Positions 36,001 through 48,140 of a stretch of 64,000 nt of DNA are shown one piece after another. This DNA comes from Saururus chinensis (Eukaryota > Streptophyta > Magnoliopsida > Piperales > Saururaceae): NCBI GenBank assembly GCA_035235625.1, contig CP141150.1, positions 9,176,001 to 9,240,000 of the forward strand, in the 5' to 3' direction. A program made the position numbers and the translations under genes. Under the pieces are notes generated by a model. That model was not told where the DNA came from and ran no database searches. It saw only the letters and a list, made by a program, of their open reading frames with translations. Each line of letters opens with the position of its first letter. Within the stretch, counting starts at the first letter, position 1.

Positions 36001-39000
36001 CTGTCCAGCTCTAGCACATCCATCAATTAAAGCACCATATGTATGAACATTTGGATCCACTCCAGCATTAACCATTTCGTGGAATATCTGAAAAGGACAT
36101 GTTCAAATTTCAAACTTGTTCACCAAATGCAAAGCCTACAGATAAATCCTTAAAAGAATGCTTATAAACAGCATATGTTGCAACACCAACATGAAATTTT
36201 CAAAATTATTGTTGCATACATACTTCAAACATAGCGTCAACTTTTCCACTCTTCGCACAGGTTGATATAAGTGTAGTGTAAAGTTTGCAATCCGCCTTTA
36301 GGTCTGCCTCTTTGACAAGAAGTAGAACTTGGAAAGCTCCTAAGGCATTAATAGAAGGCTTTAAAATGATAGGTGGAACCACCAAATTTAATAATAATTC
36401 ACTGAGGTGTCAAATTCAAAATTAAGTTTACCCTCAAAATCATGGGAATTAGCACAAACAGATAACAACATATTGAAGGTACTCATTGTTGGATTTCTAA
36501 TCAGCTTTACAAACCGGAACGCCTCTTTTACAGCTTTTTGACTTTTACAGGCATTAAGAAACCGTACATGATAAACCTGAACATTGTAACACAGAAAGTT
36601 AATAACATAAATAGATAATTATCTCATCAACAATAAGCCAGTAAAGAAATTAGTAGAGCACGCTGAGTGTACAGAGAATGGGAAAACATACTTTATCCAT
36701 ATCCAGAAAACCATTTTTTTCTGCATTCTCAAGCAGCTCTAAACATTCAGTCAACCTGAGAAAGAAAAAGGAATTAACATATGAGACAACCAATAGGTAC
36801 ATGGTTCTAATATGCCGTTTAGCCAGGGAAATCAAACCATTTGACTCCCCCCAGTCAGTTTTCTAGCTACACTCGACCAGCCCTTTGAACTGGTGAGGCC
36901 AATTTGACCTGGACAAGGTGGGCCAACTGGACCCACTTCAAAGAGATAGACCCTTAATACTTCCTTCAAGCCTACCGTCAGGGGTAATGATGGTGACCAA
37001 TCTCACATATGGTCACCATTCCCTAGTAGTGACACCTCAGGCAACTGTCTACGGTCAACCAGTGTCACTATTCAACCTTCTCATCCAACCTTTCCCTGCT
37101 TCTTCCGCCATGTTTCCATGTCTCCTTGCCTGCTATCCTGCTCCTTCCACTTCTATTCCTCATCCCTCTCCATCCATCCCCTCCTCCTCACTTTCCCTCA
37201 CCCCTCCACCCCCCCACCCCACCCCCACATCCTTGTCCTCCAGCCCTACCCAACCCCCCATTCCATCCCCCTTCTGTGTTAAGCCAATGCAATTGGACCA
37301 CCAGTTGGCTCTTTTTGGCCCAACCTGGTTAACAAATAGGGTCAAAGCCAAAGCAATATTTTTAAACCTTATTATAGCTAAAAAGTTTTACCCTTTTAAC
37401 CTTTAACATATGAAGCTTAAGACACGCCATGATGAGAAAGGAAAACAAGATGGCGTAACCAGAAGATGGCGTACCTTCCATCTCTCAGAAAAAGGTTGTA
37501 AGTCTTTAAGTACTCTGATGGGTCGCTCTTATGTCTGACATGTTTTCCATTTGGCAAAGGACTAGCTTTATTATCAATATTTTGCTTGAGTATTTTCTCT
37601 TTTATAAAGCTTCTACCGTTGGCAGGCCTTTTAACTCTACTTGAAACCCCTACTTTATTAAAGGCAGAAGCAAGGGAGCAATTTTCCTTAATGCTTTCTG
37701 GTGTTGTACCCTGCAAGGCTGCTGAAAACACTAATCCAGATTGATTGACTGTATCAAATGTGAGAAGATCTTCTCTTTGGGCATCATTTTGAGCATCATA
37801 ATGTGACTGTTGATTGTCAACTACATCATGATTAAAACCTTTATCCTGTACAATTTCATCATTTCTATTCTCTACATGTGTAGACAAACCATTTGGAAGA
37901 GGATCAATAGTAATTTTAGTCACTTCAATAGCTACTGATATTCCTTCTGAATTTCCTCCTAATATGCATTCATGTCTATCTCTTTCAGGAGTCTCCGTCC
38001 TAACAATGCTCTCCTCAAGCATCACACATGAACTGCTAGCTTCCATTACATCTGTTGTTCTTGAAACTCCATTCTTTAGATCAATCAAGGTGACAACTTC
38101 ATTTTTTATGACATCAGCATTGGCATCAAACTCAGCGGCTGATGTGTATGAGTATCTCGGATCTTCAATCTCATTCGCAATTTTCCCTTTCTGGGTGATA
38201 TTGCTACCTTGTTTTGGAGAAGTCACACTTTCCTGAACACTGGATTCTATATAACCTGAAAGCTACATAACCAACTCAGATATAAGGGTCTCTGTCCAAT
38301 AGGGAAGTATAGGAGATATTGACATTTTGATGAGGTAAGTGTAAATATGTAGAGAATGTAAAATATATCTTCACATAGTATATTAATTGATAGATCAACG
38401 CAGGCAACAGAACTAATATATAACAATAATCTCAATGTCCTAGATTAGTCCATCATTCAATTTTTATATCATAAAAATCAATATGTTACCTGTCTGATTC
38501 TAATCAATAGTTAATTATAAATCAAGGATATAATCTAATAAATAAAGCAACAAATTTAGACACATAGATTTTGCCTTTAAGAGTACTTTGGAGCAAGTCA
38601 AACATATTAGTTCACACTGAACTTCAAAGAAGTTAAAATCAGATACAATCTGACCGAAGGAACATTATATAAACTGCATTTAAGGTGGAAACATGTCATA
38701 AGAGAGTGCCTAAGATAAGAAAGATCCCATGAATGTTAAGTGTCAAAGAAAAAAAAAAGAAAACGTAGACTGGTATGAATCAATTTCTCTTTACTAGCGA
38801 TTATCAGTCCGCAACTAACTCTATGATAAAGGTTTAGGAAGTCAACAATTATAAGGTTTTCCACAATTCTGAAGTTAATAATGCATACACTTTTAGCTGC
38901 ATGCAACTCCATTAATTTTCTTAGGCTCAGCTGATTCTTATTTCATTAAGATGAATCAACTAATTTGTCCGAAAGACCAATGATTATGATATCTAAGGAA

Positions 39001-40932
39001 TCCTGATTGAGAGTAAGTGTGTAATACTTGTTTAATGACCTAGAGTGTAATTTGAGCGACCAAAAATCTCATGCACGTCAATGCCTGTGGTACTCCTAAC
39101 TTCATAAGAACTTCAAGTTTCTTTGTATCATACTTTAGGCAAAAAAAATTTTACAATTGTTATTAAGAAAATTAACAATTGATTAATTTCCAGAAATCAT
39201 TTTTTTAATTACAAAATTTCTAGCAATTGTTAATCAACCAAAAAAATACTTTTCGCAATTGGTAATTAAGAAAATTAATGATTGCTAAAATATAGGGAAC
39301 AAGAAAAGAAAATTTTCCATCTTGTGTGCTCTTCACCTTCTACAACATGATCAGCATGGATTACCTTTTATCATTCCTAAGGAACAATCCTAAAGTTGGA
39401 TGTCTTGCCAAATCTTTTTTTCATTTGGCCATCTCCTTTCTTTGGAGAGAAAGGAATAGCATAGTCTTTAATAAGGTTCAGCTCCATAAGACTCTCCATT
39501 TTGCTTGTATTAGTAATGAATTGTGGGCCTGTGTCTCTGTTAAATTATAAAGAAATAAATAAGATTTTTCTTTCCTAAAAGCTCGAGCTTTTGGGAAACA
39601 CAGTTATCTTACATAGTATCAAAGCTCTAGGTTATGAAAGGTCTTGGGTTCTAGTCTCATTGGAGACGTTTATACCCCAATTGCATTCCACATGACGTGC
39701 TTGATGGCCATTGGAGGCATTTATACCCCAATTGTGTTCCACATGATGCACTCGATGGACACTTGCACGTGAGAGGTAGTGTTAGAACCTAAAAAATAAA
39801 TAAGATTTCCCTTTCCTAATAGCTCAATCTTTTGGGAAACATGGTTATCTTACAGTCTTAGCCTTGAGTGGGTTGAACTCAATTACGAATTTTCCGTTTT
39901 TTAAAACTAAATGGCAAATGTAACCTTTTCCTTTTCTTTTGTTTTCCTTTGAGGCCACACATTGTACTATTCCCTCCTTTTTGCATGAAATGATACAGGG
40001 GCTATGCCCCCCACCCCCTTTTAACTGAGAAAAGAAAACAGAAAGGAAAATCTTTATGCATTTCTTCTTCCCATTATAGTGAGGTCTCCTCATTTTGCTC
40101 TGTCTCTTATTTCCAATTCTAAGATTTACAGTTCAATCTCTTTCAGGACCACCACAGATACCAAAAAGAAAAAGGGAAAGCCAAAACCGAAAATAAATTT
40201 CAAAGCAGGTGGCAAAATTAAATTCAACACCTTATCTCTAACACCTATTGAAAAGCTCCTTCGACCTTAGTAGCAGGGATGTGAAAAATAACGTATCTCC
40301 TTATGTCTACATAACTCATCTGTCTCATTATCATGCAACGTGTTATGTGGAACCACTATTGAGCTCCCACAGTTAGTGAAGCTTCCACCCAAACAGACTT
40401 CATCAAATTTCATAAAAAATCAGCTCATCAGTTATCACCTTTACATTTCAGTTTAAAAAAAAGTCAAAGAACATCCACCTTTTAAATTATAAACCAGTTT
40501 TCATTTCAGAAGCCTACAGCTGAGAATTACAGCTCCTCATCAATGTACATTAACTAACAAAGAGTGATCCAGTAATTTCAACAAACACAAGCACACAAAA
40601 CACCATACCTGCGGAGACTTCTTCCTCAGCCGAATGTAATTCTGGTAGATCAGCCGGACCAGGGCCAAATTGGTTGCGGCGGCCGTAAGGGCAAGGAAGA
40701 CGGACCTCCCATCGAAAGCGGCCCGAACAAGGAAGCGCGTGTACCGGGACTGGGATCCCCGCCTGCGGGCGCGCAGCCCCGGGGGCCTCAGCCGGGCCCC
40801 GCAGCCCAGGAACTCGCTCCTCAGCGAGGAGGCCCGGAGAAAGAAATGGGAAGAGAACTTGGACGAAGAGAGGGGATAGGAGGAGGAGAGTAGGGTTTGG
40901 GGATTGCCGGAGACGAAGGCGGTGGCGTCCAT
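30005..40932 (-). CDS. MRL1: MRL1, chloroplast pentatricopeptide-repeat protein (18 exons)
   Basis: Exons (-, coding order): 40609-40932, 37475-38262, 36692-36755, 36432-36576, 36224-36339, 35959-36087, 35648-35821, 35407-35571, 35064-35204, 34816-34915, 33997-34105, 33814-33905, 33612-33702, 32872-33103, 32688-32780, 32026-32074, 31009-31102, 30005-30236. All introns are GT-AG and phases agree, giving 1,045 residues with no stop. The N-terminus is a Ser/Arg-rich plastid transit-like stretch, then a hydrophobic helix (about 78-95). Exon 2 is an acidic, poorly conserved linker. Exons 3-12 hold about eight to ten P-type PPRs, e.g. YGALIDGCARAGQVAKAF. The C-terminal non-PPR domain includes LDGFGEYDPRSFSLFE, LKGLKHRLAAG and RRMGLPYQG, as in MRL1. 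MRL1 binds and stabilises the 5' end of plastid rbcL mRNA (established for Arabidopsis and Chlamydomonas). Least certain: exon 2 start (acceptor at 38,263), and whether intron 1 hides a small exon. Confidence 0.9.
31246..31764. mobile_element. Fold-back element in MRL1 intron 16, related to D-family LTR
   Basis: Two near-identical arms of about 157 bp face each other (about 31,250-31,406 and 31,604-31,760), starting ACACCCCGGCC and ending GGCCGGGGTGT. The loop of about 200 bp aligns with the reverse complement of D2 around 4,850-5,000 (shared GGTTGCCTA-GTACGTA and GTAGTTCTGCCTAA-type words). The left arm also resembles the reverse complement of the D2 3' end; the right arm is an extra inverted copy. 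No clear TSD. No coding capacity: the small + frame inside is a by-product. Confidence 0.75.
36756..37474 (-). other. MRL1 intron 2, with pyrimidine-rich stretch
   Basis: 719 bp intron between exons 2 and 3. On + it contains a long C/T-rich tract (about 37,130-37,270) that creates open frames in several phases. No element ends were recognised. Confidence 0.6.
39145..39295. repeat. Small AT-rich inverted repeats in MRL1 intron 1
   Basis: CAATTGTTATT-AAGAA-AATTAACAATTG and AGCAATTGTTAATCA...AATTAATGATTGCT can form hairpins. This may be a decayed MITE. Confidence 0.45.
39538..39854 (+). mobile_element. Miniature LTR element (TRIM/SMART type) in MRL1 intron 1
   Basis: LTR1 39538-39613 (76 bp) and LTR2 39780-39854 (75 bp) share TGTTA...AATAAATAAGATTT...TTATCTTACA. 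The sequence right after LTR1, TAGTATCAAAGCTC, is a primer-binding site for initiator Met tRNA. A purine-rich GTGAGAGGTAG precedes LTR2. Flanks GTCTC (39533-39537) and GTCTT (39855-39859) form a TSD with one mismatch. The 166 bp interior is two 50 bp direct repeats around TTTATACCCCAATTG. Size and LTR length match the published SMART class of tiny plant LTR elements. Confidence 0.85.
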
Positions 40933-41200
40933 CGACGGAGCTCCGACGACGGTTTTAGAGAGAGAGAGAGCCGGAGGGGGTTTTAGAGAGAGAGAGGGAG
41001 GGAGTGTGTGGTGTTTGGAGAGACCGGGGAGGGGATATAATCGCCCGCCTTTTTCGTCTCTTCGTTTGTGTGGCTGCTGACGTGGCATATCCGTTATGTC
41101 GTTGGTGCCGAAAGCAGATGCGGACCCGGATGCGGTAGGATCCGAGGTGGGCGTTTATTGACCCGTTTGGGTCCGTCTGGGGAAGTCCTTTTTTTATCCT
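40933..41200 (-). promoter_or_regulatory. MRL1 5' leader and proximal promoter
   Basis: Directly upstream of the ATG, the - strand is CT-rich with two (CT)n runs (40,950-41,000), as in many plant 5' UTRs. TGACGTGGCA on + near 41,078-41,088 is a bZIP-type ACGTG core. An in-frame upstream ATG exists on -, but the chosen Met starts the transit-like N-terminus. No convincing TATA box, which is common for plastid-protein genes. Confidence 0.4.
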
Positions 41201-41489
41201 CCTAAATATCCTCAATTTATAGTGTCATCAATTATTGAATTGATGATGAACATCCTAATATATATGCGTTAATTGATACTAATGTGTATTAACGTATTTA
41301 CCGTCAATTTTACTATTGACGAGTCCCCTCTATGTAAAAGGTTTTGGAGAAGACACAACGGGGAGGATGAAAATTTTTCCTAACATATGGAGGAGATTTA
41401 AAAAACATATTCATGAGCTTGAAATCTAAAAATCATATCATATTGTATCACAACAACAAAAAAAAGGTTATTAAAGTTGCAAAACTTAT

Positions 41490-41592
41490 GTACTCCCTCC
41501 ATTTTAAATTGATAGCTCTATTTTAATTTTTTAATAAATTAAAATGAATTTATTTTTAAAAATTAAATAGAGCTATTAATGTAGGACAGGGC
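41490..41592. mobile_element. Possible truncated Stowaway-like MITE
   Basis: TACTCCCTCCATTTTAAATT at 41,491 is a Stowaway/Mariner-type terminus. Inside, ATAGCTCTATTTTAA and TTAAATAGAGCTATTAA are inverted. The matching right terminus (GGAGGGAGTA) is missing. Confidence 0.45.
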
Positions 41593-42177
41593 ATACAATA
41601 TAAATAGCATAGTAATTTAGATGAAGCTGCTTTGCTTGATAATAACTTGACTACTATAATGAGAAAAAAACCTTGACTGTAAGTGTTGGGACATCTCAAA
41701 TATGACAAAGATCATCACAAACTTACATAGGAAAATGAACTCATACAGAATTACATCCATTGAGATCATTCATTGTTTGTCACAAAATGTAAGAAATATA
41801 TTGATTTCTAACATGGTCTCAAATAGCAGGTGGTTCCCCATGGGGGTTCAGGTGATGCTGGGACCGGGCTAAGGGAAATTCATGACGGTTTCTACTTTAG
41901 GACCAATGGTACATATGCTAATGTTTGTTTGTGCATTGCCACATCCAAACATGATTTTATGCAAATACACTAGGTACAGAATTGTAAGCCCACAAGGGGA
42001 GAACTTATGCATTTGCCTATATGCATGCAATGTGTATGTTACTCATTCTCTGGTTCCCCACTCGCTAATAGGCCCACTTTTATAGGCCTATCATCAAGGG
42101 TTGTAGGTTACTGTGATGGTTAGGCCCATTTTGATGAGTGGGACCTACTCATCAAGCTTGGATAAAACTTTGAAAAA
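41593..42177. other. Intergenic, nothing recognised
   Basis: AT-rich sequence upstream of the MRL1 gene with no domain, element ends or RNA gene seen. Confidence 0.5.
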
Positions 42178-42185
42178 TTCTTAAT

Positions 42186-42700
42186 TAGGGGTGTAAATGG
42201 ATGGACACGGATGCGGACAAGGCATGTCTGCAGCCATCTGTTTTTATACGGATTAAGTGCTTGTTCGTCAGTATTTATCCATGACGGACACAGACAAAAA
42301 CGGATGGGCACAAATGGAATGAAGGTGAAAGTCTTTTGTTCTTAAATTAAGGGTAGGTAGTAAAAATTAATTAAAAAATAAGTTATAATAATAGTAAGAT
42401 AGTCTAATCTAAAAATTAAATAAATAATGATGTTATAAAAGATATGTGAGAGTATAATATGTATTTTTTACAATCTTATTGTGAAGATTAACTATGTGAT
42501 ATAGGTTAGTAATTTAGTATAAAGTAAAATTAAAAATAATAAAATATATAGTTGGCGGACACAGACGGCTGCAGACATAGCTAACCTTTGTCCATGTCCG
42601 ACCGTATTTAGGACGGACAAAAATCAATGTTATCCATTTTAGTGCGGACGGACGCGGATGCGGACGGACACCGAACAAATGGACGTCATTTACACCCCTA
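42186..42700. mobile_element. hAT-type MITE
   Basis: 515 bp element with terminal inverted repeats TAGGGGTGTAAATG...CATTTACACCCCTA. Flanks TTCTTAAT (42178-42185) and CTCTTAAT (42701-42708) form an 8 bp TSD with one mismatch, the hAT signature. Subterminal GGACACGGATGCGGAC-type words recur in both orientations, typical of hAT transposase binding repeats. No coding capacity. Confidence 0.88.
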
Positions 42701-42708
42701 CTCTTAAT

Positions 42709-43749
42709 CAATAATTGAAATTTGACAAGGTTATGTAGACGAGGCCTACAAATTATAATGACCTCAAATATCGAAGGGCATTTTAAATCCCAATTAATGT
42801 TGCACTTATTGAACACCTCTTAGGCCCAAATTATAATTACAATTTTAACTTTTGATATAAATGAAAAGTTAAAATGATGTGATGAAGGGGTGCATAGGTC
42901 CCAATGGGCCTATTTTTTGTGCCCCTAATTCTTATGGTCCTATTTTAATCCCCTTTAGTTCGACCTAATACCAATGATATTGTGAAGGCTACCGTCTACA
43001 AAATCAATTTTATTTCCCATATATTAATTATGATATCTTTGTGAAAACAATCCAAAATTAGTGATGCAAAGTAAGGCCTTATACTAGTTGCTGATTTAGC
43101 TCAAATTGATTTGTCCCTTTGGGGGCTTTTTTTTATCATCAAAGAAAAAAGAACATTGATGGTGGGGCCCTCTAGGGGCCTGGGCATGGAAGTGCACATT
43201 AAGCTTACTCCATCAATGCGAGCATTGTAGCTCAATTTCGCACCAAGGTGTATAAGACAAATTGATATCAATAACCTAATCCACAATTAATCTCTTTGGA
43301 GTACTCATATCATAAATCCTTACAACTTGCTCCACTTGGGGCCATTTGGATACAAAATCTAAGGTTCGATTTTGGTAGAATTAAGAGTATTTTCATTTAT
43401 TTTGATTTTATGCTTAGAGTGCACTGACAACACTATAAATAGAAACTTTCAATGTAACACAGTTTGTTTTCTTTCTTTACAAATGCCAAGAACTAAGAGG
43501 GCTTATTCATTTGCCTCTCCCTCGAGTTCCTCTCCCACTCCCTTGGATTAATGCCTGGTCTTAAGAGGAAGTAAAGATTCAAGGGAGGAAATATTTTCCT
43601 CCTTTCACTCTTTGCCGGAGTTGGACATTGACTCACAACCCTCATCCATCATGGAGCTTCCCACCAGGTAGCAACGGGATAGAGGAAAGCTCCAACTACT
43701 CTGTTTTTGCCAAGAGAGGTAGGGGTGGTGCCTCCTCCTCTTGACTGGT
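42709..43749. other. Intergenic, nothing recognised
   Basis: AT-rich sequence with small unrelated frames; no element boundary or host gene motif. Confidence 0.5.
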
Positions 43750-43754
43750 GAAAC

Positions 43755-45325
43755 TGTAATACCCCTCATATTCATGATTTTTGGAAAAACATAACGAATA
43801 TTAAATACAATTGCCAAGGATCACCGTGTACCAAAGAGTAATTACACATACTTTGTATTATACAAAGATTTCTAAAATTTGGCATAACATGCCTTTATAC
43901 ATCAATCAGTACAAAATTTACAAAAAAAATACATGAAAAGTACAAAAACTATAATTTTACAAAGAAAAGCTCTTTGTCGACTTCATCGTATTCAAATCAC
44001 ATACCTACAAAATCTGAAGGTAGGTGAGTAAATTTATACTCAGTAGGTTGAGTTAAGTTCTAAAAATATGCACGTAGAAATATCATGTCATGTTTCTTTC
44101 AAAATCTAAAACATCGATCGTCACATAATGTTGCGATACCAAACGACTTACACCTGCGCTCATGGGGTAATGGGAGACGGAAGGAAAGGGAATTCCCCAT
44201 GATATCCTAGTCCTGTAAGCGTCGGAAGCCAAATTTGGTGGTATCCAGAATCATAATAACCATTAGTTTCGAGAAACCAAGGACTATCCAGAGGGTACGA
44301 TTACCCAAAACTCAGAGAATTTTTGTAAAAGAGGAGAGGCTTTTAAAGACAAAATTTTCTTTGAGAAAATATCTTTAGTAAAGCTTTGGAGAGTCAAAAT
44401 CCTGGCATACGATTAGAATTTAAAGCTACCTACCTATAATGTACGCAAAGTATAAGAGAATCCCCTCATAGAAGATCCTTCCTTCGAGCAAAAAATTTGA
44501 CAGAATAACGGTCCCAACGCTTAGAGCACACTCGATTTAGTGGGGTACGACTTTTGAACAGGATGAAATGGGTTTAAAATGGTCCAAAAATAGTAAAAAC
44601 AGGTAAAAGGAGGAGATTAGAGAATGGGCACATTTTTTGAGGTCTTAGAGGGGTCACCTTGAGAAAATAAACCTTCCGGTGCGTAGAGCACCCTTGATTT
44701 AGTAGGAAACGGGTCTTAGATCACGTAATTCGGGCTTAAAATGGGTCGGGAATGAAGAAAACAGTGAAAGGGGTGAAAAATCGGAAGTCTGAAGAAAAAC
44801 TGGCCGGAATGGCCTTAAATAGGCGAGGGAGGCGGTGGTTTCTGGCGGGCGGCTGCCGGCACCGCTGTGGAAAATGGATGGCGCTCGCAGGTGCTACCGT
44901 TTGTGGCAGGTGCGCGTGACAAACGTGCACCCATCACGTGTGTTCGTCGCGCATAACGCGCGCATCCGGCGAGTGCCGATGGCTTAAGCCGTGTGCTGCG
45001 CCAAGCCGAACCTATTTGAAATTTTTTAATATTTTTTTATTTTCCAAAAATTTTAAAAAAATTGTAACTTCCTATCCCGAACTCCATTTTTGCTCGTTCT
45101 TAGTACCGTTGAGCTCGTATTCACAAGCTCTACAAGACGAGACCATTTATAGACTAGTTTACCCCTACATACGAAGTGGGTCCCACTGGTTTTAGAGCAC
45201 ATTTCCCAAGGCCATAACTTTCGTTCCTGGTCTCAAATTTTTGTATTTTTGCTTGTCTTAACGAATTATAATTAGACTTAGGAAATAAAAAAATGTATAA
45301 AATATCAAAAAAATAGGGTTAATAC
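43755..45325 (-). mobile_element. G: diverged D-like solo LTR
   Basis: Left end TGTAATACCCC; perfect flanking GAAAC at 43750-43754 and 45326-45330. The right terminus is mutated (GGGTTAATAC). On - it shows the D-family order: a segment alignable with D2 around 3,000-3,150 (GTAACTTCCT, GTACCGTTG, AAGTGGGTCCC on +), a CpG-rich block (44,830-44,980), a TATA-like CCTATTTAAGG at 44,813-44,823, then the hairpin motif TGAGTAaatttaTACTCA (44,022-44,047). No coding region. Confidence 0.7.
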
Positions 45326-45330
45326 GAAAC

Positions 45331-46490
45331 CCGCCACAACACCCACTAGCCACACCAAGACTACGCCTAGTAAAGGCCAGAGCTCCCAAATTGTTGCTCC
45401 TCATTCTACATGAAGGGTAGCTTCTATTGCATGTGCTACACCAATCACCTGTCCACCGGCCAAGACTATCACCACACCACTGGCTAAGACTGCCACTTCT
45501 ACACCTTTGTCCATTCCACCTGCAGTGGCAGCAAGGTCAGCCGCTGCCACAACTGGGCCACCTACATCACAATCTATTTCCCGAGCCCTTATCCATACTA
45601 GCTCATGTAAGACCATATGTGTCATATGTCATATAATTGGTTCATTGGTTCATTTTGCTGATCAAAATTTCATGTACAATTGTGTTTTTAGAAGTCTGAC
45701 AAGATTTAGATGTGGTCGAGTCATATTTAGAATTGAAAGTCTTGAAAAATTGGAGCGACGTGTTTTGAGAATTTGAAAATTAAAGACTTGCTGAGTGAAG
45801 AAGGTAAAGTTGGTTATACATACACCGACGTATGTGAAATCACTTAGTATTCTTTAGGAAAAATGTCCTTGGTGATTTTGGGAAGTTTTGGGAAAATGAA
45901 CAAAATTGTAAAAATTGTTCATCACTAATTGATAGTTGAAGAACATACAACGAAGACCGATCAATTGCTTGTAGGAAAAAATCTTAACTGAGAGTTCATC
46001 AATCGATCCCAAAAAGGTGGAGATTTATCTCTTTGAGAACAGTAGTTTAGTTTTTGGCTGAGCTTATGTTGATTGATTGCTAGAGGGATTTTGTAGTGTT
46101 ATGAACAATGGATGATCAATTGTTATTCTGTGTTGATGGATCACTCTCTAGGAAACTTGCCTAGTTTAAGTCAATCCAAGAGAGATTTCATTCCTAATTG
46201 AATGACACTTACCCAACCGACTTTGTAAGCTATTTAAAGGCAAGGTAATGCATGAAATTAAGAGAGGAAAACCTAGAAACCAAGAGAGAAAAGGGGAGAG
46301 ATCATTTGCCATAGTTTTTCATTCTCTAATCACCTTCATGCTTCATGGTTTGTAATATTGGTGATTTGATGATTTTGTGAGAGACACACAACTAAGAGAA
46401 CAACATACACAAATCAAAAAGGAGTTACAGTAATTTTCAATGGGAGATTAAAGAAACCAAGGCTAAAGTCAAAGAACTATAGGAGCTTGT
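45331..46490. other. Sequence between LTRs G and H, nothing recognised
   Basis: Includes a Pro/His/Thr-biased low-complexity frame at 45,401-45,636 on both strands, which I do not regard as a gene. It might be a vestigial internal region if G and H were one element, but G has its own TSD. Confidence 0.4.
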
Positions 46491-46494
46491 GTGG

Positions 46495-48140
46495 TGACTG
46501 CCATTTTATAATGCTATAAAATATAACATAATTTCGTCCGACAAGTGTAAATTATATTCACGAGACCAAACGTGATGGTCGTTGGTGCATATAACACACA
46601 AAATAGGACATATTTTGTAATAAAACTAAACATCGGAGTAATTGCACAACCAAAATATTATAAATATCAAGTTCATGGGACATAGTAAAATTTAATTACA
46701 TGCCTATGATCACTGTGCGTAGAGCAGATAGTTATACAAAATTGAGGCATATTATGCCTTTACATACTTGTCACAAAATAATTACAAATATTATATCTAA
46801 AGCAACAACCACATATATCGTTTGAGTAACTTTTCCTCTCCTACATCCATTCTAGTTGTAATTCCTGCATGATATGGGGGTGGGTGAGTATGCTTATATC
46901 AGCAGGTTGTGTTAATATTTAAATTAATGCTAAGCAAAAATTCATGACAATAATCGAAAAAATTTATTTTTGCCTCAAACAATTATTTCATAGAACAGTT
47001 TAAGAAAACAAAATCATAAATCGCCGGTTCGTCTGATGATGATAAATACAATAGCCGTGATACCTTATGGCATTCCCCTGGGTACTCATGGGGCATCGAG
47101 AGGCTCAATAAGCGAGGAGCTTTCCCATGCTGCTCCGCACCCATGCATGCGCCATACTGATTATTTCCTCAGTAGGTATCCAAGTAAAATATGATAATTC
47201 TAGGTTTTACCCCATAATTACCTAGAAAATGCACATACCAAAACATGATTTAGAGTATGTAAAACATTTTATAGGCATAATATTTTCTAGAAAATAAATT
47301 GAATAAGCAAAAATGGAATAAGAATAGTTTTAAAACAATAATTTCACGGACAAAGCATCAGTTTAGAACTTAAAACTCCCTACCTTAGGTTTAGGTAGAA
47401 ATTTCATGGTTGAAGACCTCAAACTAAAAAATTGACCTTGTCATAGTGTCCGACATAGTCAAATTAGTTGAAAACGCCTTTTGAACGGCTTGATTCAGAC
47501 TTAAATTGACTCATAACATAGGAAAAGAAAGTCGAGGAGTGGTAAAACTAAAAACAACCAACTGTGAGAGGTTGGAATTTATAGAAGAAAAAAAAGACAG
47601 TGTGACATTGTGGGCGCATGATGTGTGTGCGATGCGCATCGCGCACCACTCCATAGATGGCGTGGTTCCGCCACATAGAACTGAGCATTGTGTGGAGGTT
47701 CTGCACAATCGGGACTCACCACATGGGTCCCACGTGCTGCACGGGCGAAATCATGCGCAATGGTTTTGCCAAGCGGGAGAACCTGTGCGGTGCAACCCAC
47801 CACGTGGGCCTCTGCACTATGCAAGCCCTCCATGTTGGCCGTGCGCTGCGCGGCACCACATCGGCTGACGTGGCTGACATAATGCATACGCCAACCTATA
47901 ATATTATATCATATTTTTTTATTTTATTTTTTAAAATATCATAATTTTTTAACCACAAGTCAGAATCACGTGTTTTTGGTACTAATAGACTTGTATCGAC
48001 GATCCCTTCAGAACAAGACTGTAGTTTTCCTGTAGGTCTTGCCCATGACGCATGCTTCTCGAGGTTATTACTTTTAGCTTCAATGTCTGATTTAAATAAT
48101 TGAAAAGTTGTTATGCTTGTCTTTTAGAGTTCTTCAACAA
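46495..48140 (-). mobile_element. H: second diverged D-like LTR, ends uncertain
   Basis: Shares with G and D the ordered blocks: hairpin motif (46,882-46,907, decayed), a CpG-richer block (47,590-47,880) and a segment resembling the D 5' part (TTGGTACTAATAGACTTGTA near 47,977). Both ends are indistinct and no TSD was found. Confidence 0.5.

Noticed and set aside
40540..41088. Upstream in-frame Met at 41,088 as MRL1 start
   Set aside because: The extra N-terminal residues are translated CT-repeat leader sequence; the Met at 40,932 begins a transit-like peptide.
45401..45636. Ala/Val-rich and Pro/His-rich frames on opposite strands
   Set aside because: Low-complexity overlap on both strands between two LTRs; no domain.
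47506..47944. Several overlapping frames on both strands
   Set aside because: They coincide with the GC-richer block of LTR H and have no protein motif.
43755..48140. G and H as the two LTRs of a single element
   Set aside because: G has its own perfect GAAAC flanks, the two are strongly diverged, and the sequence between them has no retrotransposon features.
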